Part shown: in pieces, positions 1 through 8,213 of the stretch
Position numbering within the stretch: position 1 is the first letter of the stretch
Layout: each line of letters begins with the position of its first letter
Assembly (NCBI GenBank): GCA_016930035.1
Contig: JAFGHQ010000063.1
Coordinates: 1-33,749, forward strand
DNA from: Gammaproteobacteria bacterium
GTDB lineage: Bacteria; Pseudomonadota; Gammaproteobacteria; UBA12402
DNA length: 33,749 nucleotides
Direction of reading: 5' to 3'
The notes under the pieces: generated by a model
Databases searched by the model: none
Told to the model about the DNA's origin: nothing
The model's input: only the letters and a program-made list of their open reading frames with translations
Made by a program: the position numbers and the translations under genes

Positions 1-39
1 ACTGTCGGCGCCGGCGTCGTCTCAAAAGTGATTGAATAA
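1..39 (+). CDS. tuf: Elongation factor Tu, C-terminal end (partial)
   Basis: The first 13 codons of the window, in frame 1, read TVGAGVVSKVIE followed by TAA. This is the usual C-terminus of EF-Tu, the GTPase that carries aminoacyl-tRNA to the ribosome; the rest lies left of the window. The identity is supported by what follows, since tuf – tRNA-Trp – secE – nusG is the standard gammaproteobacterial order. Only the last 12 residues are visible, so nothing can be said about the G domain. Confidence 0.88.
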   Translation, partial: TVGAGVVSKVIE

Positions 40-44
40 ACAAG

Positions 45-85
45 AACATAAAGAGGCGATTTATCACCTCTTTATGTTATTTTAA
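45..85 (+). terminator. Rho-independent terminator after tuf
   Basis: A perfect 12-bp inverted repeat (AACATAAAGAGG at 45-56 and its complement at 67-78) with a 10-nt loop is followed by a T-rich run. It starts 6 nt after the tuf stop codon and probably ends the tuf transcript, so tRNA-Trp and secE would need their own promoter or read-through. Confidence 0.8.
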
Positions 86-90
86 ATTTA

Positions 91-140
91 AAATTTTATG
101 AAGATTCTTAATTCTTCATTTTTAATTTTTAATTAATAAA
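91..140. repeat. AT-rich dispersed repeat between tuf and tRNA-Trp
   Basis: A stretch built from AAATTTTATGAAGATT and TTTTTAATTTTTAATTAAT. The same sequence occurs in reverse orientation between rpoB and rpoC (8157-8192), and a shorter piece near 2588-2610. It contains a small hairpin (TGAAGA at 99-104, TCTTCA at 113-118). Its function is unknown; it is a genome-resident intergenic repeat. Confidence 0.6.
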
Positions 141-142
141 CT

Positions 143-218
<76 letters not shown>

Positions 219-246
219 AAAGAAAAATTTTAATGTGAGATTCTAG

Positions 247-618
247 ATGAACGAAAAAATAAAAGCCCCACAAAAATCATTAACGGATATGGTTAAGTGG
301 GGAGTTGCTCTTTTTTTATTTTTAGCTGGTTTTGGAGCAAATTATTATTTTATTCAAGTCCCTTTAACATTGCGTTTGGCAGGCTGGGTGGTGTTGGCAT
401 GTATTATTGCTTTTATAGCAATACAAACAACATCAGGACAAAGATTATGGCATTTTTTTAAAGCGGCTCGCTCTGAAATTCGTAAAGTTGTTTGGCCAAC
501 TCGTCAGGAGACGTTCCATACTACTTTAATGGTCATTGTTATTATCATTCTCTTTGCGGTCATTATGTGGGGAGCTGATTCGTTTTTAATGTGGCTTATT
601 AGCTGGCTAACAGGCTAG
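247..618 (+). CDS. secE: Preprotein translocase subunit SecE
   Basis: SecE is an essential clamp of the SecYEG channel in the inner membrane. The product has 123 residues, close to the long three-helix E. coli form (about 127). Hydrophobic segments lie near residues 19-37, 43-60 and 92-120. Before the last segment is the conserved amphipathic motif with [14 protein letters not shown], the SecY-contacting hinge of the family. It follows tRNA-Trp and precedes nusG by 11 nt, so it is co-transcribed with nusG. The upstream ribosome binding site is weak (GTGAGA). Confidence 0.96.
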   Translation: MNEKIKAPQKSLTDMVKWGVALFLFLAGFGANYYFIQVPLTLRLAGWVVLACIIAFIAIQTTSGQRLWHFFKAARSEIRKVVWPTRQETFHTTLMVIVIIILFAVIMWGADSFLMWLISWLTG

Positions 619-629
619 AGGGGTCAACC

Positions 630-1208
630 ATGATTGTAGAAGAAACATCAGAATTGTTAGGTGAAAAAAAAGCAAAAATGCGTTGGTATGTTATTCATGC
701 TTTTTCTGGCCAGGAAGCTTACGTAATGGAAGCGCTGAAAAAACGTATTAAGCAAAAAGAAGTAGAAGCTTTCTTTGGTGACATTATTGTTCCGCAAGAA
801 AAAATCGTCGAAATGCGTCGTGGCCAAAAACGCACCAGTGAAAGGAAATATTTTCCGGGATATGTTTTAGTGCAAATGATTATGAACGATCAGACCTGGC
901 ATTTAGTTCGTTCTATCCCAAAAGTTCTCGGTTTTATTGGGGGGACAAGTGAGAAACCGGCCCCAATTAGCGATCAGGAAGTCCAAAAGATTTTAGAACG
1001 AGTTCGGGAAGATGTGGACAAACCAAAACCAAAAATTACATTTGAGGTTGGCGAAGTAGTGCGCATTAATGAGGGCCCTTTTGCTGACTTTAATGGAGTA
1101 GTGGAAGAAGTCAATTACGATAAAAATACATTACGCGTTGCTGTTTTGATTTTTGGTCGCTCTACCCCTGTTGAATTTAAATTTACACAAGTAGATAAAG
1201 CAAGCTAG
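630..1208 (+). CDS. nusG: Transcription termination/antitermination factor NusG
   Basis: NusG binds RNA polymerase, couples it to the ribosome through S10, and assists Rho. The NGN domain begins at [13 protein letters not shown] (about residue 17) and contains FPGYVLVQM. The C-terminal KOW domain contains [22 protein letters not shown]. Length 192 residues; E. coli NusG has about 181. The chosen ATG at 630 has an AGGGG site about 7 nt upstream. An ATG at 678 would remove 16 poorly conserved residues and cannot be excluded. The gene is 11 nt behind secE. Confidence 0.96.
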   Translation: MIVEETSELLGEKKAKMRWYVIHAFSGQEAYVMEALKKRIKQKEVEAFFGDIIVPQEKIVEMRRGQKRTSERKYFPGYVLVQMIMNDQTWHLVRSIPKVLGFIGGTSEKPAPISDQEVQKILERVREDVDKPKPKITFEVGEVVRINEGPFADFNGVVEEVNYDKNTLRVAVLIFGRSTPVEFKFTQVDKAS

Positions 1209-1228
1209 CAGAATTAATTAAAAATAAT

Positions 1229-1262
1229 GTAGGTTGGGTTAAGCGATAGCGCTACCCAACAT
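1229..1262. repeat. Palindromic repeat in the nusG-rplK gap
   Basis: GTAGGTTGGGT (1229-1239) and ACCCAAC (1254-1260) form a strong imperfect hairpin around AAGCGATAGCGCT, extended outward by ATAAT/ATTAT pairs. Such GTTGGGT...ACCCAAC palindromes are common dispersed intergenic repeats in bacteria, and a role as a processing or termination site is possible. Only one copy is in this window. Confidence 0.55.
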
Positions 1263-1275
1263 CAAAATTATTTTT

Positions 1276-1311
1276 GGGGAGCTTAGTTTATTGACTAAGC
1301 ATTAATTACCC
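1276..1311 (+). promoter_or_regulatory. Candidate L1-binding leader hairpin upstream of rplK
   Basis: A perfect 7-bp stem GCTTAGT (1281-1287) / ACTAAGC (1294-1300) is enclosed by GGGG (1276-1279) and ACCC (1308-1311), with an asymmetric internal loop between the two helices. In gammaproteobacteria, ribosomal protein L1 represses the rplK-rplA mRNA by binding a leader of this general form just before rplK. The fold is visible; the L1 function is inferred from family knowledge and position. The GAGG site for rplK follows at 1317-1320. Confidence 0.4.
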
Positions 1312-1326
1312 GTAAAGAGGTGTAAC

Positions 1327-1761
1327 ATGGCAAAAAATATAATAGGCACTATTAAGTTGCTTATTGCGCCCGGTGGCGCAAATCCTAGTCCGCCGATTGG
1401 TCCTGCTCTAGGACAAAAAGGCGTCAATATCATGGAATTTTGTAAAGCTTTTAATGCTCAAACGCAAGAAATGGATAAAGCGCTACAGGTTCCTGTTGAT
1501 ATCACTGTTTTTGAAGATAGAAGTTTCGTATTCAAAATTGGAACGCCCCCTGTATCTGGACTAATTCTAAAAGCATTAAATGTTCAAAAAGGGAGTGCTA
1601 TACCCAATAAAAATAAGATTGGAAAGTTAACCAGGAGACAAGCTGAAGAAATTGCCAAGACTAAAATGGCTGATCTCACAGCAACAGATTTAAAAGCTGC
1701 CATACGAACTGTTATGGGTACCGCTCGTAGCATGGGTGTTGACGTAGAGGAGGCCGAATAA
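1327..1761 (+). CDS. rplK: 50S ribosomal protein L11
   Basis: L11 shapes the GTPase-associated centre of the large subunit by binding 23S rRNA, and is needed for RelA activation. The 144-residue product has the expected size. The N-terminal domain contains [21 protein letters not shown]; the C-terminal rRNA-binding domain ends in [11 protein letters not shown]. An AAGAGG site lies 6 nt before the ATG. The stop codon overlaps the rplA start (TAATG at 1759-1763), indicating translational coupling, as usual for the L11 operon. Confidence 0.97.
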   Translation: MAKNIIGTIKLLIAPGGANPSPPIGPALGQKGVNIMEFCKAFNAQTQEMDKALQVPVDITVFEDRSFVFKIGTPPVSGLILKALNVQKGSAIPNKNKIGKLTRRQAEEIAKTKMADLTATDLKAAIRTVMGTARSMGVDVEEAE

Positions 1762-2456
1762 TGACTAAAATATCAAAACGAATGCGTCATATCCGTGAGA
1801 ATGCCGCTCCTGGAAAAATTTATAATATTTTAGAAGCGCTCAAAGTATTAAAAGAACTCTCGAAAGTAAAATTTACTGAGAGCGTTGATGTTAGCGTAAA
1901 ACTTGGAGTTGACACCAAAAAGTCAGAACAAGTTGTTAAAGGGAGTGTTTTATTACCAGCAGGTACTGGCAAAACAATTAAAGTGGCCGTATTTGCTCAA
2001 GGTGAGAAAGCGGATCAAGCAAAACAGGCGGGTGCCGATATAGTAGGGTTTCAGGATCTTGAAGCTAAAATTAATGGGGGCGATATTAATTTTGATCTTT
2101 TAATAGCAACACCAGATGCCATGCCGATTATTGGAAAATTAGGAAAGGTATTAGGGCCTAAGGGACTTATGCCTAATCCAAAACTTGGAACAGTTACTCA
2201 GGATGTCGGTAAGGCCGTTGAGAATGCCAAAAAAGGTCAAGTACGATTTAAAACCGATAAAGCTGGTATCGTACATTCACGTATTGGAACGATTAAATTT
2301 GATGCCAAGGACTTGAAACAAAATTTAGAGACCTTAATTAAAGCACTTAAAAAAGCGAAGCCAGCTTCGTCGAAAGGCATTTATTTACAAAAAGTGACTA
2401 TATCTTCAACAATGGGCCCAGGGCTCATTGTGGATTTGTCTAGTCTTGAGATATAA
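1761..2456 (+). CDS. rplA: 50S ribosomal protein L1
   Basis: L1 binds the mobile L1 stalk of 23S rRNA and helps release deacylated tRNA; it also autoregulates rplK-rplA in gammaproteobacteria. The 231-residue product matches the family in length. It contains VDVSVKLGVD, then MPIIGKLGKVLGPKGLMPNPKLGTV and the C-terminal SSTMGPGLIVD. It overlaps rplK by one base and is followed by a long repeat-filled gap before rplJ. Confidence 0.97.
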   Translation: MTKISKRMRHIRENAAPGKIYNILEALKVLKELSKVKFTESVDVSVKLGVDTKKSEQVVKGSVLLPAGTGKTIKVAVFAQGEKADQAKQAGADIVGFQDLEAKINGGDINFDLLIATPDAMPIIGKLGKVLGPKGLMPNPKLGTVTQDVGKAVENAKKGQVRFKTDKAGIVHSRIGTIKFDAKDLKQNLETLIKALKKAKPASSKGIYLQKVTISSTMGPGLIVDLSSLEI

Positions 2457-2482
2457 AAATAACTCAATTGACGAATTATAAA

Positions 2483-2590
2483 GGGGCTGTTGGGATCTGC
2501 ACATTTGTCATCCTGAACTTGATTCAGGATCCAGGGATATTTAACTTTAACATCCCTGGCAACTGAATTCTAGCTTCCCAGCCAGAATGA
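2483..2590. repeat. Half of an inverted-repeat element joined to an 85-bp palindromic repeat
   Basis: It starts with GGGGCTGTTGGGATCTG, the terminal repeat also seen at 12510, 14368 and 18501, but has no matching right end. From 2507 to 2590 it matches, in inverted orientation, the repeat at 33606-33690 near the window's end (GTCATCCTGAACTTGATTC...CCCAGCCAG). It therefore looks like a composite or a partial replacement between two repeat families. Confidence 0.65.
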
Positions 2591-2664
2591 TGAAGATTTT
2601 TAATTAATAAAAGATTCACGGTCGTAAGATCGTCGAAGACCGTAAGCATAGTATGTTTAATTGA

Positions 2665-2694
2665 ATCTAGTTTCTAATTTCTAGCTTCTAGATC
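2665..2694. repeat. Degenerate TCTAGTT heptamer repeat
   Basis: Four imperfect 7-bp units of the TCTAGTT type in a row (the pattern TCTAGTT, TCTAATT, TCTAGCT, TCTAGAT). The same heptamer forms a longer, more regular array just before rpoB (4021-4055). Confidence 0.6.
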
Positions 2695-2763
2695 AGCTTA
2701 CGCAGGCGGTGTAACCGACATAAGATTTAGTAGCCTTTTAGGTTAACTTTTATGACGGACACC

Positions 2764-2915
2764 ATTATGAGACCGCTGCAAAATGAACCTTGAACGTGTT
2801 AACTTTGTTAAAAATTTGCTCAAAATGCTCATTTACTGCTATGTAAACTGCGCTTTTTCGCAAATGTTTGCCTCGCTAACTCGTCCAATCTTCTATTTTG
2901 CAGAGGTCTCATTAT
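2764..2915. mobile_element. MITE-like element, family 1 copy a
   Basis: A 142-bp element (2769-2910) begins with GAGACCGCTGCAAAAT and ends with the near-perfect complement ATTTTGCAGAGGTCTC. It is flanked on both sides by ATTAT (2764-2768 and 2911-2915), as expected for a 5-bp target duplication. It encodes nothing. A related 201-bp copy lies at 14162-14362 and shares the inner segments TTGAAC, GTTAACTTT, AAATGCTCATTTA and GTCCAATCT. It must be mobilised in trans by a transposase not in this window. Confidence 0.75.
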
Positions 2916-2918
2916 TTA

Positions 2919-2968
2919 TTGATTGAATTTTATTTCAATCAAAAGAGGTAATATTTACCTCATTTTTT
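2919..2968 (+). promoter_or_regulatory. Two hairpins in the rplJ leader, the second terminator-like
   Basis: First hairpin: TTGATTGAA (2919-2927) / TTCAATCAA (2934-2942). Second: a perfect 7-bp stem GAGGTAA (2945-2951) / TTACCTC (2955-2961) with a 3-nt loop, followed by ATTTTTT, right before the GGAG ribosome binding site (2969-2972) of rplJ. The second has the form of a rho-independent terminator and may act as an attenuator or control access to the ribosome binding site. Regulation is inferred; the structures are visible. Confidence 0.5.
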
Positions 2969-2979
2969 GGAGCATAAAA

Positions 2980-3501
2980 GTGGCATTAAATTTAGAACAG
3001 AAAAAGGCTATCGTTTCCGAACTAGGAGACGTGGCAAAAAATGCTTTATCTGTAATAGCCGCTGATTACCGGGGATTAACCGTTTCAGAAATGACTGAGT
3101 TAAGGACGAAAGCGCGAGAAAGCAAAGTGTATTTACGAGTTATTCGAAATACGCTAGCCAAAAGAGCTTTAGCCGATACCTCATTTGCATGTATAGAGGA
3201 ATCGCTTTTTGGTCCTATAGCTTTGTTTTTTGCTCTCGATGCACCTGGTGCTGCAGCTCGAATTATTCAAGATTTCATCAAAGAACATGAAAAACTTGAA
3301 GTACGAGCTTTAGTGGTAGGAGATCGGTTGATCCCTGTTCAGGATTTGGCTGCTGTTGCTAAATTACCGACATACGAGGAAGCCATTGCTTTATTTATGT
3401 CGGTCATGAAGGCACCTATAACCAAATTTGTTCGTACGCTAGCTGAACCACACGCAAAAATGGTTCGCACGTTGGCGGCTTTTCGTGATCAGAAACAATA
3501 A
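2980..3501 (+). CDS. rplJ: 50S ribosomal protein L10
   Basis: L10 anchors the L7/L12 stalk dimers to the ribosome. I place the start at the GTG at 2980 (VALNLEQKKAIVSEL), which aligns with the E. coli start MALNLQDKQAIV and has GGAG 7 nt upstream. The in-frame ATG at 2923 would add 19 residues read through the leader hairpins and is unlikely. The product has 173 residues, slightly longer than E. coli L10. The C-terminal helix that binds L12 follows about residue 130. rplL begins 20 nt downstream. Confidence 0.95.
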   Translation: MALNLEQKKAIVSELGDVAKNALSVIAADYRGLTVSEMTELRTKARESKVYLRVIRNTLAKRALADTSFACIEESLFGPIALFFALDAPGAAARIIQDFIKEHEKLEVRALVVGDRLIPVQDLAAVAKLPTYEEAIALFMSVMKAPITKFVRTLAEPHAKMVRTLAAFRDQKQ

Positions 3502-3521
3502 CCTAAAAGAGGAATTTTTTT

Positions 3522-3908
3522 ATGGCAGAAAATAACATTGAAAAAGTTTTAGACCTCGTATCTAAAATGACTGTTATGGAAATTGTAGAGCTTGTTAAAG
3601 CGATGGAAGAAAAATTCGGTGTCAGCGCAGCTGCTGCTGTACAAGTTGCAGCTCCCCAAGCTATGGGCGCTGCCGGCGCTGCTGAAGCAGCGGAAAAAAC
3701 TGAATTTAACGTGGTATTAACAGCTTTTGGCGACAAGAAAGTGGGCGTTATTAAAGTAGTGCGCGAAATCACAGGACTTGGGCTGAAAGAGGCCAAAGAT
3801 CTAGTTGAAAGTGCACCAGCTAATGTTAAGGAAAAAGTATCTAAGGAAGATGCTGAAAAGTTTAAGACACAACTTGAAGAAGCTGGTGCTACTGTCGAAG
3901 TTAAGTAA
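3522..3908 (+). CDS. rplL: 50S ribosomal protein L7/L12
   Basis: L7/L12 forms the flexible stalk that recruits and activates translational GTPases. The 128-residue product has the N-terminal dimerisation domain (about 1-35), an Ala-rich hinge (35-58) and the C-terminal factor-binding domain with [21 protein letters not shown] and [18 protein letters not shown] precedes the ATG. A long open frame on the opposite strand is a by-product of the Ala-rich codon pattern. Confidence 0.97.
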   Translation: MAENNIEKVLDLVSKMTVMEIVELVKAMEEKFGVSAAAAVQVAAPQAMGAAGAAEAAEKTEFNVVLTAFGDKKVGVIKVVREITGLGLKEAKDLVESAPANVKEKVSKEDAEKFKTQLEEAGATVEVK

Positions 3909-3953
3909 TTTTGGCACAATCACCACACATGTTGAATCAATAAGCAATATAAT

Positions 3954-3990
3954 CCCGTGCCCCAAATTATTTTAGGGTACGGGTTTTGCT
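3954..3990 (+). terminator. Hairpin plus T-run between rplL and rpoB (attenuator)
   Basis: CCCGTGCCC (3954-3962) pairs with GGGTACGGG (3975-3983) with one wobble pair, followed by TTTTGCTTT. In E. coli a leaky attenuator at this exact place lowers rpoBC transcription relative to the ribosomal proteins; the same role is likely here. Confidence 0.7.
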
Positions 3991-4020
3991 TTATCAAGGA
4001 TGATATTACTAATAATACGA

Positions 4021-4055
4021 TTCTAGTTTCTAGTCTCTAGTCTCTAGTTTCTAGC
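4021..4055. repeat. Five-copy TTCTAGT heptamer array before rpoB
   Basis: Five consecutive 7-bp units (TTCTAGT, TTCTAGT, CTCTAGT, CTCTAGT, TTCTAGC) end 3 nt before the rpoB ribosome binding site GAGGG (4059-4063). A less regular version lies at 2665-2694. Such short tandem repeats can change copy number; here this would change only leader length, not a reading frame. Confidence 0.75.
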
Positions 4056-4069
4056 TTTGAGGGCTTTTC

Positions 4070-7000
4070 ATGTCTCGAACCACATTCACATATACTCAAA
4101 AAAAGCGCTTTCGTAAAGATTTTGGGAAAGAAATCGCTATGCTTGATGTTCCTCCTTTATTGAAAATACAAGTAGAATCTTATGATAAATTTTTGTACGG
4201 GGAAGCTGGCGGGCAAAAAGATAGTGGTATTGATGTTGTTTTAAGATCTGTTTTCCCTATAGAAAGCCACTCAAGTAATGCTTTGCTAGAGTATCAGGGC
4301 TATATTTTAGATAAATCACCGTTCAATGTTTACGAATGCAAACTTCGAGGGGTTAGTTATGCTGCTCCTTTAAAGGTTAAAGTTCGGCTTGTTATTTGTG
4401 AAAAAGGCTCTTCGAGCAAAAATCGTGTGATTAAAGATATTAAAGAACAAGAAGTTTATATGGGCGAAATCCCTTTGATGACTGAGTATGGAAGCTTTGT
4501 TGTGAATGGTATAGAGAGAGTCATAGTAGCCCAGCTCCATCGATCTCCTGGTGTATTATTTGAGCATGATAAAGGGAAAACGCATTCCTCAGGTAAACTT
4601 TTATATTCAGCCAGAATTATCCCCTATCGTGGTTCTTGGCTCGATTTTGAATTTGATCCCAAAGATAACTTATATGCGAGGATTGACCGCCGTCGAAAAT
4701 TACCTGTTACCATTTTATTGAAAGCTTTAGGGTATGGTACTGAAGAAATTTTAGATATGTTTTTCGAAAAAGATGTCTTTCATTTCAAAGATAATAAGTG
4801 GTTACTCGATTTAATTCCCCAAAGGCTTCGTGGACAGGTTGCAGCATTCGACATTAAAGATAAGAAAGGGAAAGTTCTGGTAGAACAAGGCCGTCGAATC
4901 ACGCTGCGTCATGTAAAAGAAATCGAAAAATCGGGCATCAAAACACTGGAAGGCCCAGAAGATTTTATTATAGGGAAAGTGCTTGCCCATGACCTGATTG
5001 ATGAACAAACAGGAGAAATTATTGCAAAAGCAAACACCGTTTTGTCAGCAGAATTGCTCGCTATTATTCAAGCAGCTCAAATTAAAACGTTTCGAACCAT
5101 TTACGTGAATGAATTTGATCGCGGGGCTTATATTTCCGACACATTACGCGTCGACCCCACACAAGATCGCCTAAGTGCCCTCGTTGAAATTTATCGTGTC
5201 ATACGTCCGGGCGAACCCCCTACAAAAGAAGCGACGGAAAACCTTTTCAATAACCTTTTCTTTAATCCGGATCGTTACGACTTATCCGACGTAGGACGTA
5301 TGAAATTTAATTTGCGTCTGGGGCGTACTGATGAAAAAGGGCCTACGTTTCTTACCAAAGAGGATATTGTTGATGTTATTAAAGAATTAATTGATATCCG
5401 AGATGGAAGAGGAGATGTTGACGATATCGATCACCTGGGCAATCGAAGAGTGCGCAGTGTAGGTGAAATGGTGGAAAATCAATTCCGAGCAGGATTGGTT
5501 CGACTTGAGCGTTCCGTTAAAGAAAGACTCAATGTGGCAGAAACGGAAAATCTCATGCCCCAAGATTTATTAAACGCAAAACCGATAGCAGCAGCGATCA
5601 AAACTTTTTTTGCATCAGGCCAACTTTCCCAATTTATGGATCAAAACAATCCACTAGCTGAAATAACTCATAAACGACGCATATCCGCTTTAGGTCCTGG
5701 TGGATTAAATAGAGAACGCGCCGGTTTTGAAGTTCGAGACGTGCACCCGACTCACTATGGACGAATATGTCCTATTGAAACACCGGAAGGCCAAAATATT
5801 GGTTTGATTAACTCTCTGGCCTTATACGCTCGTTGCAATGATTATGGATTTCTAGAAACTCCGTGTCGTCGAGTAGTTGATCGTAAAGTGACGGATGAAA
5901 TTAAATATTTGACACCAATAGAAGAAGGCGATTACGTTATTGCTCAGGCAAGCGCCAAGGTTGATAGTAAAGGAAATCTTGTCGATGATCTTGTACCCTG
6001 TCGTTACCGGGGAGAATTCAGCCTGATTACGGCTGATCGCGTACAATATATGGATGTTTCGTCGAAACAAATCGTTTCAGTGGCCGCTGCGTTAATCCCA
6101 TTTTTAGAGCATGATGATGCAAGCCGTGCATTGATGGGATCGAATATGCAGCGTCAAGCCGTACCTTTATTACGCAGTGAAAAACCGCTGATAGGGACAG
6201 GTATTGAACGTATTGTGGCGCGAGACTCGGGTGTGGCTATTATTGCCGAGCGTGGCGGAGTCGTGGATTCAGTTGACGCAGCACGTATTGTCATCCGAGT
6301 GAATGAAAAAGAATACGGCGAAAATGAATCCGGCGTTGATATTTACAATTTAATTAAATATATGCGCTCTAACCAAAACACCTGTATTAATCAAACGCCA
6401 TTGGTAAATCCTGGCGATGTTATAGCAAAAGGAGATGTTTTGGCCGATGGACAATCAACGGATTTAGGAGAACTTTCATTGGGTCAGAACCTTCTTGTCG
6501 CATTTGTTCCGTGGAATGGATATAACTTCGAAGATTCAATTTTGATCTCGGAACGTCTCGTGCATGAAGATCGTCTGACATCCATTCATATTGAGGAACT
6601 TACTTGTACTGCTAGAGACACTAAATTGGGACCCGAAGAAATCACGGCTGATATTCCCAATGTGGGAGAAAGCGCACTATCAAAATTGGATGAATGTGGC
6701 ATTGTCTATTTGGGAGCTGAAGTTTCTGCAGGTGATATTTTAGTAGGTAAAATTACGCCCAAAGGAGAAACGCAACTCTCCCCAGAAGAAAAACTTTTGC
6801 GTGCTATTTTCGGGGAAAAAGCATCAGACGTTAAAGATTCTTCCTTACGTGTTCCGGCAGGAATGACAGGCACCATCATTGATGTTCAAGTTTTTACTCG
6901 GGAAGGATCGAGCAAGGATTCTAGAGCGCTACAAATAGAAGAAACAAAACTAGAGCAAATTAAAAAGGATTTGAATGATGAATTGAGAATTCAAGAAGGA

Positions 7001-8155
7001 GATATTTTTGGGCGCACTGCAAAATTACTCGTAGGGAATGCACTTTCAAAGAAATATGCGACTTTTAAAGAGGGGCATGTTATCAGTACATCAGATCTTG
7101 ATACCCTTCAGAAACATCGTTGGTTCGAAGTTCCTGTGAAAGATTCAAAAATTAGCAAACAACTTGAAAGCGTGTTGAAACAATGGAAGGCGCTGAAACA
7201 AACTTATGAAGAAAAATATAAGGAGGAATGTAAAAAAGTCACTCAAGGCGATGATCTAAAACCCGGCGTACTTAAAATTGTGAAAGTATATTTGGCTGTC
7301 AAACGCCAAATTCAACCGGGCGACAAAATGGCAGGAAGACATGGAAATAAAGGAGTTATTTCGCTTATTGTCCCTGATGAAGATATGCCTTATCTTGAAG
7401 ATGGCACCCCGGTGGATGTTGTGTTGAATCCATTGGGTGTTCCTTCGCGAATGAATATTGGCCAAGTTCTGGAAACCCATTTAGGCTGGGCTATGAAAGG
7501 ATTGGGCTTAAAAATAGGTGCAGCATTAGAGGCAAAAGCAAAAGTAGCAAAATTAAGAGAACTTCTGGATAAAATTTATAATGTTAACAATGTCGAAAAG
7601 ATTGATTTTGCTCAGTTAAATGATGCTGAAATCTTAGAGCTTGCCAATAATTTGCGAAACGGTGTGCCCATAGCTACTCCTGTATTTGATGGCGCAAAAG
7701 AATATCAAATTAAAGAAATGTTACGGCTCGCCGATCTACCCGAAACAGGACAAACTACTTTATATGATGGGCGAACAGGAGAGCCATTTGATCGGCCGAT
7801 CACCGTAGGCTATATGTATATTTTGAAATTAAACCATCTGGTTGATGACAAAATGCACTCTCGTTCTACAGGACCTTATAGCTTGGTAACGCAACAACCT
7901 CTTGGTGGTAAAGCACAATTTGGCGGACAACGTTTTGGGGAAATGGAGATGTGGGCACTAGAAGCTTACGGCGCATCTTATAACTTACAAGAAATGTTAA
8001 CCGTTAAATCAGATGATGTGGTTGGCCGTACAAAAATGTACAAAAATATTGTAGATGGTAATCACGCCATGATTGCAGGCTTACCTGAATCTTTTAACGT
8101 TTTGTTAAAGGAAATTCGAGCACTCGCATTGGATGTCGAACTAGAAAGAGAATAG
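4070..8155 (+). CDS. rpoB: DNA-directed RNA polymerase subunit beta
   Basis: The beta subunit of RNA polymerase; 1361 residues against 1342 in E. coli. It starts at ATG 4070 with GAGGG 6 nt upstream (E. coli start MVYSYTEKKRIRKDFGK; here [20 protein letters not shown]). The rifampicin pocket near residue 520 reads [25 protein letters not shown], which is the sensitive-type sequence at the usual resistance positions (D516, H526, S531 in E. coli numbers). Other landmarks are [31 protein letters not shown]-type ([16 protein letters not shown]) and the C-terminal [24 protein letters not shown]. It is followed 58 nt later by rpoC. Confidence 0.99.
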   Translation: MSRTTFTYTQKKRFRKDFGKEIAMLDVPPLLKIQVESYDKFLYGEAGGQKDSGIDVVLRSVFPIESHSSNALLEYQGYILDKSPFNVYECKLRGVSYAAPLKVKVRLVICEKGSSSKNRVIKDIKEQEVYMGEIPLMTEYGSFVVNGIERVIVAQLHRSPGVLFEHDKGKTHSSGKLLYSARIIPYRGSWLDFEFDPKDNLYARIDRRRKLPVTILLKALGYGTEEILDMFFEKDVFHFKDNKWLLDLIPQRLRGQVAAFDIKDKKGKVLVEQGRRITLRHVKEIEKSGIKTLEGPEDFIIGKVLAHDLIDEQTGEIIAKANTVLSAELLAIIQAAQIKTFRTIYVNEFDRGAYISDTLRVDPTQDRLSALVEIYRVIRPGEPPTKEATENLFNNLFFNPDRYDLSDVGRMKFNLRLGRTDEKGPTFLTKEDIVDVIKELIDIRDGRGDVDDIDHLGNRRVRSVGEMVENQFRAGLVRLERSVKERLNVAETENLMPQDLLNAKPIAAAIKTFFASGQLSQFMDQNNPLAEITHKRRISALGPGGLNRERAGFEVRDVHPTHYGRICPIETPEGQNIGLINSLALYARCNDYGFLETPCRRVVDRKVTDEIKYLTPIEEGDYVIAQASAKVDSKGNLVDDLVPCRYRGEFSLITADRVQYMDVSSKQIVSVAAALIPFLEHDDASRALMGSNMQRQAVPLLRSEKPLIGTGIERIVARDSGVAIIAERGGVVDSVDAARIVIRVNEKEYGENESGVDIYNLIKYMRSNQNTCINQTPLVNPGDVIAKGDVLADGQSTDLGELSLGQNLLVAFVPWNGYNFEDSILISERLVHEDRLTSIHIEELTCTARDTKLGPEEITADIPNVGESALSKLDECGIVYLGAEVSAGDILVGKITPKGETQLSPEEKLLRAIFGEKASDVKDSSLRVPAGMTGTIIDVQVFTREGSSKDSRALQIEETKLEQIKKDLNDELRIQEGDIFGRTAKLLVGNALSKKYATFKEGHVISTSDLDTLQKHRWFEVPVKDSKISKQLESVLKQWKALKQTYEEKYKEECKKVTQGDDLKPGVLKIVKVYLAVKRQIQPGDKMAGRHGNKGVISLIVPDEDMPYLEDGTPVDVVLNPLGVPSRMNIGQVLETHLGWAMKGLGLKIGAALEAKAKVAKLRELLDKIYNVNNVEKIDFAQLNDAEILELANNLRNGVPIATPVFDGAKEYQIKEMLRLADLPETGQTTLYDGRTGEPFDRPITVGYMYILKLNHLVDDKMHSRSTGPYSLVTQQPLGGKAQFGGQRFGEMEMWALEAYGASYNLQEMLTVKSDDVVGRTKMYKNIVDGNHAMIAGLPESFNVLLKEIRALALDVELERE

Positions 8156-8156
8156 T

Positions 8157-8192
8157 ATTTTAATTAAAAATTAAAAATCTTCATAAAATTTT
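8157..8192. repeat. AT-rich dispersed repeat between rpoB and rpoC
   Basis: An inverted copy of the repeat at 91-140 (TTAATTAAAAATTAAAAATCTTCATAAAATTTT when read across, positions 8160-8192). It lies inside the rpoBC operon, right after the rpoB stop, and pushes the rpoC ribosome binding site (GAGG near 8197-8200) about 13 nt from its ATG. Confidence 0.65.
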
Positions 8193-8213
8193 GAACGAGG
8201 AATATTTCACAAC

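Larger units (their letters stand above)
2457..2979. other. Repeat-filled rplA-rplJ intergenic region
   Basis: This 523-bp gap holds no gene I can support. In order it contains a chimeric repeat (2483-2590), an AT-rich repeat fragment (2588-2610), an inverted repeat around ACGGTC/GACCGT (2619-2638), heptamer repeats (2665-2694), a non-repetitive piece (about 2695-2763), a MITE-like element (2764-2915) and two leader hairpins (2919-2968). In E. coli the rplJ promoter and the L10-L12 regulatory leader sit in this gap; I could not identify the L10 site here with confidence. Confidence 0.7.

Noticed and set aside
2923-2979. ATG at 2923 as rplJ start
   Set aside because: The extra 19 residues are read through the leader hairpins and have no counterpart in L10; GTG 2980 aligns with the E. 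coli start and has GGAG at 7 nt.
3503-3919. 138-codon open frame on the minus strand over rplL
   Set aside because: Low-complexity Ser/Ala product, exact shadow of the Ala-rich rplL gene.
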